Positions 7,577 to 15,534 are shown, numbered from the stretch's first letter. The stretch is DNA of 20,186 nt from Desulfobacterales bacterium (GCA_022361535.1 JAKSAU010000236.1:1-20186); one strand, 5' to 3'. Numbers and translations: made by a program. The notes: generated by a model not told the origin, from the letters alone.

Positions 7577-8149
7577 TCAGCTGACAGGTACACCCCACTT
7601 TTTAACGAACTTGTCTGTATCAGATACAGCCACATGCATATCCTGCTCTTCGTCAGCAGGCATGATGCTCATGTTCAGGTGGAAGTTCAAAGGATTGCGT
7701 ACTTCCATACTGGGATCTGTGTCTATTGAAAGAACCAGATCACCGCCACAGGTTTCCACCAGGCCTTTGAGGGTTGTTTCATTGGCGTGGAAGCACTTGT
7801 AGTATTTCTTATTGGCATTGTCGTATTTGTATACGTTGAACTGGAACTCTACGGAAGTGCTGTCCAGGGTGTTCAGGGTTAAACCAGCCAGGCTGGTCTG
7901 GTTTGTGTTTGAAACCTTGGCATCAAAGGTGATGCCGTGAGCGTAACCGCCTTCCCAGTTTACAGCGGACATGACACCGACTACGCTAACTTTGTCCCCT
8001 GATATGTCTGTGGGATCTGTGACACCTATATCTGCGGATAATTCAGTGTCTCCTATTTTTAATGCGGTGATGTGTCCTACCAGGTCCTGTACGTCTTTTA
8101 CAAAGTTAAATCCTTGCTCTACGCTGCAGTCATAATTTAATTCGGCCAT
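7577..8149 (-). CDS. Protein of unknown function, 190 residues, sigma-54 controlled
   Basis: I do not recognise a family with confidence. The 190-residue product starts at 8149 after TAAAGGAGAAAGACA, a strong ribosome site. It has no signal peptide, membrane segment or cysteine-rich motif. It looks soluble and mostly beta: alternating hydrophobic strands such as SVEFQFNVYKYD (about 99-110) and DLVLSIDTDP (about 136-145), with a conserved-looking NWEGGYAHGITFDAK (about 64-78). It ends FVKKWGVPVS. It is monocistronic, with a -24/-12 promoter upstream and a strong terminator downstream, which suggests tight control and high expression. The beta pattern and the type VI genes 6 kb away recall tail-tube/Hcp-like proteins, whose genes are often RpoN-dependent. 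No Hcp motif is visible, so that is speculation. Confidence 0.65.
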   Translation of the reverse strand: MAELNYDCSVEQGFNFVKDVQDLVGHITALKIGDTELSADIGVTDPTDISGDKVSVVGVMSAVNWEGGYAHGITFDAKVSNTNQTSLAGLTLNTLDSTSVEFQFNVYKYDNANKKYYKCFHANETTLKGLVETCGGDLVLSIDTDPSMEVRNPLNFHLNMSIMPADEEQDMHVAVSDTDKFVKKWGVPVS

Positions 8150-8217
8150 TGTCTTTCTCCTTTATGTTTGGGTTTGTCTTGCTGTGTTCTTTTTTCTCGT
8201 TCTTGGATATTCTATAG

Positions 8218-8235
8218 AGCAATCAGCGTGCCAAA
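8218..8235 (-). promoter_or_regulatory. Sigma-54 (RpoN) -24/-12 promoter
   Basis: Read on the minus strand the sequence is TTTGGCACGCTGATTGCT. This matches the consensus TTGGCAC-N5-TTGC[A/T] at every conserved base, with GG and GC separated by exactly 10 bases. Transcription would begin near 8207, leaving a leader of about 58 bases before the ATG at 8149. Sigma-54 promoters need an enhancer-binding activator, and palindromes lie upstream at 8287-8299 and about 8399-8408. Confidence 0.85.
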
Positions 8236-8286
8236 CATTAAAAACACTTTGATTTAAGTCAGTTACAAAAAACACACCACCAAAAG

Positions 8287-8299
8287 ACAACTAAGTTGT
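8287..8299. promoter_or_regulatory. Candidate enhancer (activator-binding) palindrome
   Basis: ACAACTAAGTTGT is a perfect 13-base palindrome about 55 bases upstream of the -24 element. Its core AACTAAGTTG recurs in the same orientation at 8399-8408, about 165 bases upstream. Two spaced copies of one symmetrical site upstream of a sigma-54 promoter are the usual arrangement for an enhancer-binding activator. The activator itself is not in the window. Confidence 0.4.
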
Positions 8300-8703
8300 A
8301 CGAATATCGTCCAAACATTCCCGATAACCACAAATAAATGGCAATTTTGTTGCCACCCCACATTCAAAAACGCATAGAGTATACATTTATAAACAAAAAA
8401 CTAAGTTGAAAAATATTCAAAGGCAGGAAAAACTGGCTTGCAATTGGACCAAAAGTAAGTTTTATTTCTTATAAGCCGATTATCTGATTTCAAAACAAAG
8501 AAACATATTAGCTCAGGACACCTTAGATGGCCTGATGGTTATCTGACTTAGTGAATGCTCTGCCTGCCGTAAGATATTGGGTAAACTACATATGCCGCTG
8601 TTTACCTTACCATTTGCAACGCCAGGTGTAGCTAACCTGTAAAGTGCAAAATAGCGAACAACTCTCAAAGCAGTTTTTTTGAATGGTATATAAGGAGTTT
8701 GTT

Positions 8704-10194
8704 ATGTTGAAGAAAAATCAAATTCGCCTGATGTTATTTACCCTGATCGTATTTTCTATGTTATTTTGCAGCACTGTTCAGGCCTTTTCCCTCTTTAAAA
8801 AGAAACCGGAGAAACCTGAACCTGTGAAAATCAATGCTGCACAACTCCAGTCCCAGGTAATGGCATTTGCAGATCGGTATGTCTCAATTATTCAAGGGGC
8901 TTTTACGGTCTATCGAGAACAGGAACCATCTCCTGACAACTATAAATATGCTTTTTTTTACGCTGCTTATTCAATGTCTTCAGCTTATACCATTGCCTCT
9001 GAATCAAATCCTGCAGGCGCTCTTTTAGATATGACAACAATGGTTACACTGGGCCGGATGGTTTTTGAGGAAAACATACAAGAAAAAATCGGGCCAAAAA
9101 TTGAACCTGTCATAGAAGGATTTCGGAAAGCTGAAACGGATATTTGGCAAATACTTACACCCCTGCTCACACCGGAAAAAAAGCAATATTTTCATACACT
9201 CATAGAAAACTGGCGAAAAAAGAACCCTGAAGTCGAATTTTTCCCAACTGTACGGTTCAATAATTTCTCATCTTTCAGGGGCATCTCTGATATGGACGAA
9301 CAAGATGCAAGCGGATTATTTAAGTCAGTTGAACAAGCTGTTGAGCAGGTGGAAGAGACCCGCCTTTTAGCAGAACGCGGTATGTATCTTGCGACACGTA
9401 TGCCCATGTTAACCGGTTCGTTTGGGGGGGTATGGTTCTCGCAATTGGCACAGCATCCCGACATGGAAAAAATTTTAGACGATATCAACCGGGTTTCACA
9501 AGTTTCGGAAAGACTTGCAATTGTCGCAGAAACCCTTCCGGATCGAATCTCAATGGAACGGGATATAACCATCAAACAAGCGATGGAGAATATCACTGAA
9601 CTGTCAATGATGACGATTGATGAAACCTCGAAAAAAACCCTGGTCATGATCGACGAAACAGCCAAAAGACTATCACTGGAAAGACAGGAAGCAATAAACC
9701 AGCTTACAAAGGAAATCTCTGCTGAAAGAAAACGGATCACCCAGGATCTTATAAATGAAGAAGAGCGTATCACAGGGGTTTTATCTGAATTAAGACTTAC
9801 CCTTACCGAAGGAAACAAACTCATGGTCACGACGGATTCGATGATCAAAGAATTAAACCTGGGATCTGATAGTGAAAAGAGCAGTTCCCCTTCAGAACCA
9901 TTTAATATTATTGATTACAAAAACACCATTGCAGAAACAACGAATCTGATCTTACAAATCCATGACCTTGTAAAAACGCTGGACAGCATCGGCTTTAAAA
10001 AGATGCTCCCCGAGATATTATCCGCTGTTGAAACGTTTGAACAAAAAGGTGAAAAATGGGTATATTTCGGTTTTCTTTTAGGGGTCGCATTGATAGGCGT
10101 GTTTTTAACGGGTTTAGTTGTCGCATCACTAATTTACAGGTATCTTGCGAATCGAATGTTCGGTCCCAAAATGGAAGAACTTGGATCAAACTAA
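8704..10194 (+). CDS. Large coiled-coil membrane protein of unknown function
   Basis: The start is placed at 8704, where TAAGGAG stands 6 bases upstream; an in-frame ATG at 8683 has no such site. The 496-residue product has a signal peptide (about 1-28, cleaved near VQA-F) and a helical periplasmic domain (about 45-220) containing ALLDMTTMVTLGRMVFEE and a following LTPEKKQYFHTLIENWRKKNPE. A long charged coiled coil follows (about 270-395, ERQEAINQLTKEISAERKR and similar). Near the end is one membrane helix (about 452-478) with a short cytoplasmic tail. The 'R/TLxRMVxEE ... IxxWRxxNP' pattern recalls a widespread uncharacterised proteobacterial family I have seen without a function. The coiled coil would be periplasmic and anchored at the inner membrane. 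It lies upstream of the Pqi operon on the same strand, but 561 bases away, so it is probably transcribed separately. Confidence 0.7.
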   Translation: MLKKNQIRLMLFTLIVFSMLFCSTVQAFSLFKKKPEKPEPVKINAAQLQSQVMAFADRYVSIIQGAFTVYREQEPSPDNYKYAFFYAAYSMSSAYTIASESNPAGALLDMTTMVTLGRMVFEENIQEKIGPKIEPVIEGFRKAETDIWQILTPLLTPEKKQYFHTLIENWRKKNPEVEFFPTVRFNNFSSFRGISDMDEQDASGLFKSVEQAVEQVEETRLLAERGMYLATRMPMLTGSFGGVWFSQLAQHPDMEKILDDINRVSQVSERLAIVAETLPDRISMERDITIKQAMENITELSMMTIDETSKKTLVMIDETAKRLSLERQEAINQLTKEISAERKRITQDLINEEERITGVLSELRLTLTEGNKLMVTTDSMIKELNLGSDSEKSSSPSEPFNIIDYKNTIAETTNLILQIHDLVKTLDSIGFKKMLPEILSAVETFEQKGEKWVYFGFLLGVALIGVFLTGLVVASLIYRYLANRMFGPKMEELGSN

Positions 10195-10755
10195 AAAGAC
10201 AAATTCAAACTCTATATTAAACGTAAAAACCTTGCTATTGACAACTGTTTTTTTAAAGTGCGTTTAAGGATCTCTAAAATGGTTCATCTTAATAATATCT
10301 ATGGTCTCGACTTCATATTCGAACCATGTTAAACGTTATAGGTGACGGAAGGGATCTGATCTATTATAAAGTGCGTATAATTAGAAAGTATATTACAAAA
10401 CCCAAAATAAAAGCACAACAGATCCCAGCAATACAACAGCCAAATTGAATCAAACAAGCATATAGCTTAAAGAAAACGAAAAGAGTTATGCCCTGGCACG
10501 TGCCGGACCTGAGGGCAGAATATTTGACTGAAAACTATGTTCCGGTAAAGCCAATCATACTGATCGATCAAGTAACATTTAGGCATACCCCCTGAAGATA
10601 TAGAGGACACAGCCTGATGTGTATTGAAACCGCGAAATCAGCGTTAAATTGAGTATATAAAAAACCAAGTCACCTTAGAGTTGACTATGGTTTTGAAGTC
10701 AGTTCTGTTGATTATTGATGGTTTAATTCAAATGTAATTTTAAAGGAGAAAAGGA
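10195..10755. other. Gene-free region with scattered short repeats
   Basis: No convincing gene is present in these 561 AT-rich bases. TAAAGTGCGT occurs twice in direct orientation (10254-10263 and 10367-10376), and its first eight bases again at 8640-8647 on the other side of the coiled-coil gene. GGGATCTG (10351-10358) and CAGATCCC (10419-10426) form an 8-base inverted repeat 60 bases apart. A hairpin-prone TGCCCT...AGGGCA with GGCACGTGCC inside lies near 10489-10518. A 35-codon frame (10488-10595) is discussed under findings. The region may hold decayed mobile DNA or the promoter of the downstream operon. Confidence 0.4.
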
Positions 10756-11445
10756 ATGGAAAAAGCAAATGGTTTAAGCAAAATTTTGTATGCTTTAATC
10801 GCCTGCCTCATCCTGGCATTTATGACTACCGGTTGTATGACGACAGGTCCAAAGTATTCCGGGTGGTTAGACCACGACTATTCAAAACTCCAGCCGGATC
10901 CTGAATATGAAGGGGCAATGATCTGGCTCGCTCCCGATAATGTCATCAAGAATTATGATAAAATGATGTTTGATGATGTAGCCATCCATGTTGACCCCAA
11001 TATTGCGGATGACCGTGAAAAAATTGATCCTGAAGTCATTAATGATTTTACATCATATTTTAAAGAGGCTTTGATCAAAGAGTTCAGCAAAGACTATGAA
11101 GTGGTTGATAAACCTGGAAAAGGCGTAGTTCGTATTCGCACAGCTCTCACTGCGGTTCAGTTGACCAAAAAAGATTTGAAAGCATACCAATATATTCCTG
11201 TGGCCCTGGTGCTGACCACAGCATCCGAAGTTGCCGGTATCCGTAACAAACTGGCCGTATTTAACATGGAAGGTATTGCACAGGACAGCTTGACCGGTGA
11301 AGTCCTTGCCATGGTTGTGCAGCGGCACGCCCACGAAACCAGCATTCAAACCGCTGAGAAGATGACCGCCCAGGAAGCCTATCCCACCCTGGACTACTGG
11401 GTTCAGAAGGCAAAAAAGAAATTCGACCGTGCACACGGTAAATAA
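10756..11445 (+). CDS. DUF3313-like outer-membrane lipoprotein
   Basis: The 229-residue product has a lipoprotein signal peptide with lipobox MTTGC, so Cys27 would be lipidated. Gly28-less 'CMTTGP' after the Cys gives no inner-membrane retention Asp at +2, suggesting outer-membrane sorting. The mature part fits DUF3313 as I know it: YSKLQPDPEYEGAMIWLAPD near the start, YDKMMFDDVAIHVD, a helix ending LIKEFSKDYEVVDKPGKGVVRIRTALTAV, then a C-terminal strand-helix region with TGEVLAMVVQRHAHET. DUF3313 members are lipoproteins of unknown role. The start follows TAAAGGAGAAAAGGA. A 14-base-pair hairpin lies after its stop, then a second lipoprotein gene and pqiA on the same strand, so it may be the first gene of an extended Pqi transcript. 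Confidence 0.78.
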   Translation: MEKANGLSKILYALIACLILAFMTTGCMTTGPKYSGWLDHDYSKLQPDPEYEGAMIWLAPDNVIKNYDKMMFDDVAIHVDPNIADDREKIDPEVINDFTSYFKEALIKEFSKDYEVVDKPGKGVVRIRTALTAVQLTKKDLKAYQYIPVALVLTTASEVAGIRNKLAVFNMEGIAQDSLTGEVLAMVVQRHAHETSIQTAEKMTAQEAYPTLDYWVQKAKKKFDRAHGK

Positions 11446-11458
11446 AGAATCGATAAAT

Positions 11459-11489
11459 CGTTCCGGGGGAAACTGTTTCCCTCGGAACG
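11459..11489 (+). terminator. Intercistronic stem-loop between two lipoprotein genes
   Basis: CGTTCCGGGGGAAA (11459-11472) pairs with TTTCCCTCGGAACG (11476-11489) over 14 base pairs, one of them a G-U wobble, with a 3-base loop. It begins 14 bases after the DUF3313 stop. The bases after it are CACCTTTAAAGGATAT, with no T-run, and the next ribosome site follows at once. An attenuator or mRNA-stabilising hairpin that sets differential expression fits better than full termination. Confidence 0.55.
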
Positions 11490-11511
11490 CACCTTTAAAG
11501 GATATACAAAT

Positions 11512-11934
11512 TTGAGCCTGTTTAAATCTATATTATGGGTTACGGCATCCTGTCTGATCCTGTGTCTTCCTATTTCGTGCACCACAGCAATAAAGGGGAA
11601 GCAGACAGAACCCTCAGCTATTTATATCCGCAATTCATCGGACAGCTATATTGACAGTATCAGGATCACTGGCGGAGAAGATCATGACAAATCGAAACCC
11701 GTGGGTGCGATGTCACCTTTACCACAAGGGGTAACCCAAGTAATAGGCAGACCCTCTAACCCACCAAAACTGCCTCGAAAATTAATGGTCTGCTGGAAAA
11801 AAGAAGGGGCTCATATTTGCCAAATGAAGAATATAAAAGAGATATTAAAAAATATAGACAGCGTTAATACAGCGCTTGTTTTTGATATCCAACCCCAGTC
11901 AAGACTAAAGATTTATCCGGAACCAATAAAATAA
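11512..11934 (+). CDS. Small putative lipoprotein of unknown function
   Basis: The 140-residue product appears to start at TTG (11512), preceded by AAAGGA at about 9 bases; no ATG fits the signal peptide. The N terminus MSLFKSILWVTASCLILCLPISC is a lipoprotein-type signal with Cys23 as the probable lipidated residue, although the lipobox (LPISC) has Leu one place early. The mature part is beta-rich (SAIYIRNSSDSYIDSIRITGGE, LMVCWKKEGAHICQMKN) and contains two cysteines that could pair. I recognise no family. It ends 18 bases before pqiA on the same strand, so it is likely co-transcribed and may be an envelope accessory of the Pqi system. Confidence 0.6.
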   Translation: MSLFKSILWVTASCLILCLPISCTTAIKGKQTEPSAIYIRNSSDSYIDSIRITGGEDHDKSKPVGAMSPLPQGVTQVIGRPSNPPKLPRKLMVCWKKEGAHICQMKNIKEILKNIDSVNTALVFDIQPQSRLKIYPEPIK

Positions 11935-11952
11935 CCTTTTGGAATCAAACCG

Positions 11953-13191
11953 ATGGGTCACCGTGATTTTCAAAACCATATGGTCTGCGATCATTGCGGG
12001 CTTGTAGTAAAAATCCCCGGGCTACAGGAAGGTGTCCAGGTCAGCTGTCCCCGCTGCCATTCTCCGATCCTGACCTTTAGGCCGGATACTACGGACCGGA
12101 CCTTGGCATTGGCACTCACAGGTCTGGTGTTTTTTATCATAGCCAACACCTATCCTTTTCTTGCCATGCGCATTGAGGGGTTTATACAGGAAACCACAAT
12201 GCTCACGGGGATTATAGGGCTTTACAACCAGGGCATGCCAGGGCTTGCAACATTAGTTTTGATGACGGCATTGGTATTTCCTTTGCTCCAGATATTAGGG
12301 CTTGTTTATATCTACCTGCCTATCAAATTCGGGAAAATGGCCTGGAAAGCCGCATGGGTGCTTAGAATGCTTCAGCATTTAAAACCGTGGGGGATGATGG
12401 AAGTATACCTTTTGGGAATTCTTGTCTCCATGATCAAACTGGCCAAGATGGCCACTATTATTCCAGGCCTTGCCTCGGTGGCTTTTCTGGTTTTGATTTT
12501 TATTCTTGCCGCAACATTTTCAGGTATGAACCCTAACGATATCTGGCAGCGGCTTCGGGTCCCGGATGAAGGGAAAGACAATTACTCCGGCCCCGCCAAA
12601 GTAACAGGATGCCACTCCTGCCGCCTTATCTGCCAGGTACCCTTGACAAACAGCCATTACAATTGCCCCAGATGCGGTGGCCCGGTTCATTATAGAAAAG
12701 CAAACAGCATAAACCGGACTTGGGCTTTGGTAATTGCAGCGGCAATCTTTTACTTTCCGGCAAATATTTTCCCGGTTACGTATACGGCTGCCTTAGGAAA
12801 CGTCCAGGCAGATACAATCATGAGCGGGGTGATCTATTTTTTATTGTCCGGGTCATGGCATATTGCCCTGATCATTTTTGTAGCAAGTGTAGTGATCCCT
12901 TTGATGAAACTGATTGTACTGGTTTTTTTGTTGATTTCCGTTCGCAGAAAATCCAAGTGGCAGCCTGAAGAACGGGTCCGGCTGTATCGGATCACTGAAG
13001 CCGTAGGCCGCTGGTCCATGGTAGATGTCTATGTAGTTACCATCCTGGTTTCTTTGGTTCAACTGGGCCCTATGGCCAATATTACCGCAGGCCAGGGGGC
13101 AATATATTTTAGTGCTGTCGTTGTTATTACCATGTTTGCAGCAGAAAGCTTCGATCCCAGACTTATTTGGGACAAAATGGAGGAAAGATAA
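11953..13191 (+). CDS. pqiA: PqiA-family inner-membrane protein (lipid transport)
   Basis: The 412-residue protein is a PqiA/LetA-type polytopic inner-membrane protein, the membrane partner of an MCE tunnel that moves lipids between inner and outer membrane. It has two halves, each opening with a zinc ribbon. The first has C12xxC15 and C32xxC35; the second has C220xxC223 and C238xxC241. Each ribbon is followed by about four membrane helices. The repeated 'AN-[TI]-[YF]-P' motif (ANTYPFLAM near 64-72 and ANIFPVTYT near 270-278) and the duplicated EVYLLGILVSMIKL / DVYVVTILVSLVQL helices are family hallmarks. Only 3 bases separate it from pqiB. E. coli PqiA is 417 residues, close to this length. 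The E. coli paralogue LetA (YebS) is an alternative name, but the neighbour with three MCE domains fits PqiB. Confidence 0.9.
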   Translation: MGHRDFQNHMVCDHCGLVVKIPGLQEGVQVSCPRCHSPILTFRPDTTDRTLALALTGLVFFIIANTYPFLAMRIEGFIQETTMLTGIIGLYNQGMPGLATLVLMTALVFPLLQILGLVYIYLPIKFGKMAWKAAWVLRMLQHLKPWGMMEVYLLGILVSMIKLAKMATIIPGLASVAFLVLIFILAATFSGMNPNDIWQRLRVPDEGKDNYSGPAKVTGCHSCRLICQVPLTNSHYNCPRCGGPVHYRKANSINRTWALVIAAAIFYFPANIFPVTYTAALGNVQADTIMSGVIYFLLSGSWHIALIIFVASVVIPLMKLIVLVFLLISVRRKSKWQPEERVRLYRITEAVGRWSMVDVYVVTILVSLVQLGPMANITAGQGAIYFSAVVVITMFAAESFDPRLIWDKMEER

Positions 13192-13194
13192 AAG

Positions 13195-14892
13195 ATGTCA
13201 GACAGGTTGAAAACCTCAGGCGACTCGGACGTGCCCCTGGCAGTCGTGAAAAAAAACAAGGGAATGTCACTTATATGGGTTGTTCCTTTAGTGGCAATGG
13301 TAATCGCTGCAGGTCTTGTTTATAAAGCTGTAACCCAAAAGGGACAGACCATCACCATCACTTTCAGATCTGCAGAAGGGCTGGAAGCAGGTAAAACCCA
13401 GATCAAGCATAAAGATGTGGTCGTCGGCAGGGTTGAAAAAATAGCGGTCAGCCCGGATCTCAAGGGGGTAATTATCACGGCTGAGCTGATTAAGGAGTCT
13501 GAAGATTATCTAACTGAAAACACCCGGTTTTGGGTGGTAAGGGCCAGGTTTACCGGCGGTATGGCAACCGGTCTGAGCACCCTGTTTTCAGGGGGATATA
13601 TTGCCATTGACCCAAGGCTGGAAGGCAAGAAGCAAACAGATTTTATAGGACTTGAAATCCCACCGGTAGTTACCTCGGACACCCCGGGTCGTCATTTTCT
13701 TTTGAAAGCAGACCGGTTAGGGTCCGTAGCACACGGATCGCCTGTACATTTTAAAGGGGTTCAGGTGGGACAGGTAGCTGGATACCGGTTTACCGATGAT
13801 TCAGGAGATCTTGAAATAAAGATATTTATTGAAGCACCCTATGACAATAATGTCAGGGAGTCTACCCGATTCTGGTTTGCCAGCGGTTTGGATATGGTAA
13901 TGGATGACAAAGGGATCAGGATTGATACCCAGTCTTTTGCCTCAATGATGATCGGAGGACTTTCCTTTGCCAACCCAGTCTGGGCCGGCAAAGGAGATCC
14001 GGCAAAAGACGGGGCCACTTTCCCTCTTTATGATTCACTTGAGGATGCGGCAGCCAGGCGTTATGTGCAAAAAGAGTATTATCTGCTCAGGTTCCAAGAC
14101 TCTGTAAGGGGATTGGATATCGGTTCCTCGGTGGAATTTCGGGGGTTTCAGCTTGGCAGGGTTGTAGATATTGGTCTTGAAATGGGCTGGAATGATGACG
14201 AGATGAAAATACCGGTGAAGATCGAAGTAGCACCGGAACAGGTACGGGCACTGGCCGGAGATATATATGTGCCGAAAAACTCTCTTCAACGCCTGGTAGA
14301 AATGGGGTTGCGCGCACAGTTGAAAACCGGCAACCTGCTGACCGGGCGCAAGTACGTGACAATAGACATGTTGGGTGAACCTGGAACCGCATCTCTAAAA
14401 AAATATGGTGATTTGGTAGAAATACCCACTATACCTGCGGTATTAGCGGGGGTTACAGATGACTTAAGTGCACTTCTGGACCGGTTAGCCCAAATTCCCA
14501 TGGAAGAAATCAGTGATGCGGTACTGGATGCTGTAGAAAGCTTTGAACAGACAGGTAAAAGCCTTACCCGGGCAGGAGACGGCATCACGGATATCTTAAG
14601 CTCGGCTGAAATAAAACGTTCTGTTGTTTCCCTTGAGCAGGCCCTTGAACAAATCAATCGTTTGTCAGGAAAACTTGAGCAGGATTTACCTGAAGCTGTG
14701 ACCCGGATCTCCGGTGAGGCTGTTTCCACCATGGAAGGAGTCCAGACCCTTACGGCAAAGGATTCAGACGTTATTATTGAACTAAAACGGACATTGGCTG
14801 AATTCTCCCGGGCTGCCAGGCATATTTCACGGCTTGCAGACCAGCTTGAACGTCACCCGGAATCCCTTATCCAGGGGAAAGGAAAGGAGTAG
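13195..14892 (+). CDS. pqiB: PqiB-family MCE protein, three MCE domains and coiled-coil needle
   Basis: The 565-residue product is anchored by one membrane helix (about 25-44). Three MCE domains follow in the periplasm: about 48-140 (FRSAEGLEAGKTQIKHKDVVVGRV), about 165-255 (ADRLGSVAHGSPVHFKGVQVGQV) and about 290-390 (VRGLDIGSSVEFRGFQLGRV). Each has the 'V-x-F/K-G-x-x-V/L-G-x-V' signature. The remaining 400-565 is helical and should form the coiled-coil needle seen in E. coli PqiB (546 residues). In that protein, hexamers form a syringe-like tunnel bridging inner and outer membrane. It works with PqiA in the inner membrane and PqiC at the outer membrane. It is tightly packed, with 3 bases after pqiA and 2 before pqiC, indicating translational coupling. 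Confidence 0.92.
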   Translation: MSDRLKTSGDSDVPLAVVKKNKGMSLIWVVPLVAMVIAAGLVYKAVTQKGQTITITFRSAEGLEAGKTQIKHKDVVVGRVEKIAVSPDLKGVIITAELIKESEDYLTENTRFWVVRARFTGGMATGLSTLFSGGYIAIDPRLEGKKQTDFIGLEIPPVVTSDTPGRHFLLKADRLGSVAHGSPVHFKGVQVGQVAGYRFTDDSGDLEIKIFIEAPYDNNVRESTRFWFASGLDMVMDDKGIRIDTQSFASMMIGGLSFANPVWAGKGDPAKDGATFPLYDSLEDAAARRYVQKEYYLLRFQDSVRGLDIGSSVEFRGFQLGRVVDIGLEMGWNDDEMKIPVKIEVAPEQVRALAGDIYVPKNSLQRLVEMGLRAQLKTGNLLTGRKYVTIDMLGEPGTASLKKYGDLVEIPTIPAVLAGVTDDLSALLDRLAQIPMEEISDAVLDAVESFEQTGKSLTRAGDGITDILSSAEIKRSVVSLEQALEQINRLSGKLEQDLPEAVTRISGEAVSTMEGVQTLTAKDSDVIIELKRTLAEFSRAARHISRLADQLERHPESLIQGKGKE

Positions 14893-14894
14893 TT

Positions 14895-15521
14895 ATGCGC
14901 CTAAAACCATATTTTCTATATATCTTCAGCTTTTTTATCCTGCTCCTTATGTCAGGGTGTATCGGCGGGACTTCCCAACAGTCGGTTTACTATGTACTCA
15001 GTCCCATTGACGGGATAGAAGGACAGCCATCAAGCTTCTCCATCTGCAAACTGGGTGTTGGCCCCATCAAAATCCCTGAGTTTCTAAACAGGCCCCAGAT
15101 TGTATCCCGGCATGACGAAAACCAACTGACCATCCATGAGTTTCATCGGTGGGGAGACGGCCTTGATACCCAGATTACAGAGCTGATGGTTGAGAATTTT
15201 TCAAACCTACTCCATTCATCCAATGTGTCTGCATATCCCTGGGAACGCCACTTTGAACCTACTTTTCAGCTTTACATGGATGTCCGGGAACTGGGTGGAA
15301 ACCTTAAAGGACCTGTAACTCTGACCGTGGCATGGCAGCTTATAGAAAGCCAAAGCGGACTCCAGGTAATAAGCCGCAGAACAAAACTTGAAGAAGATAT
15401 CAGCGGAGAAGGAGTCCTGGCGTACGTGTCTGCTGTAAACACCCTTCTTAATACCTTCAGCCAACAGATAGCCGGAGAGGCAACACAAGAGCTGATTAAA
15501 ACATGTGACTCTAAACAATAG
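14895..15521 (+). CDS. pqiC: PqiC (YmbA-like) outer-membrane lipoprotein
   Basis: The 208-residue product has a lipoprotein signal with lipobox LMSGC (lipidated Cys22), followed by Ile-Gly-Gly with no Asp at +2, consistent with outer-membrane sorting. The mature domain fits the ABC-type transport auxiliary/DUF330 family: YYVLSPI at the start, GVGPIKIPEFLNRPQIVSR (about 53-71), HRWGDGLDTQITELMVENFSNLL (about 84-106) and a C-terminal helix near TFSQQIAGEATQEL. In E. coli PqiC is an outer-membrane lipoprotein that docks PqiB's needle tip. The start lies 2 bases after the pqiB stop, with the ribosome site AAAGGAG inside the pqiB end. Confidence 0.88.
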   Translation: MRLKPYFLYIFSFFILLLMSGCIGGTSQQSVYYVLSPIDGIEGQPSSFSICKLGVGPIKIPEFLNRPQIVSRHDENQLTIHEFHRWGDGLDTQITELMVENFSNLLHSSNVSAYPWERHFEPTFQLYMDVRELGGNLKGPVTLTVAWQLIESQSGLQVISRRTKLEEDISGEGVLAYVSAVNTLLNTFSQQIAGEATQELIKTCDSKQ

Positions 15522-15534
15522 AAAGGAAGTTACA

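Larger units (their letters stand above)
8150..8703. other. Gene-free region with promoter and palindromes
   Basis: About 550 AT-rich bases separate the divergent 190-residue and coiled-coil protein genes. I found no coding frame with a ribosome site. The left part holds the sigma-54 promoter. Two copies of AACTAAGTTG occur at 8290-8299 and 8399-8408, the first inside a perfect 13-base palindrome. GGCAA/TTGCC flank a 5-base loop near 8341-8355. GGTAAAC (8580-8586) and GTTTACC (8600-8606) form a 7-base inverted repeat ahead of the plus-strand gene. No clear sigma-70 boxes were identified for that gene. Confidence 0.5.

Noticed and set aside
7577..8149. Calling the 190-residue protein Hcp
   Set aside because: It shows none of the sequence patterns I associate with Hcp, and general beta-richness plus a sigma-54 promoter is not enough.
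9192..9848. A 218-codon minus-strand frame opposite the coiled-coil gene
   Set aside because: It is antisense to a well-supported gene, rich in Ser/Ile/Val as expected for the reverse of a charged coiled coil, and lacks a ribosome site.
10228..10265. TTGACA followed by a TTTAA-type box as a sigma-70 promoter
   Set aside because: The -35 is perfect but no acceptable -10 stands at 16-18 bases; it also lies about 500 bases from the next gene.
14286..14732. A 148-codon minus-strand frame opposite pqiB
   Set aside because: It overlaps the clear MCE and coiled-coil coding sequence and shows no motif of its own.
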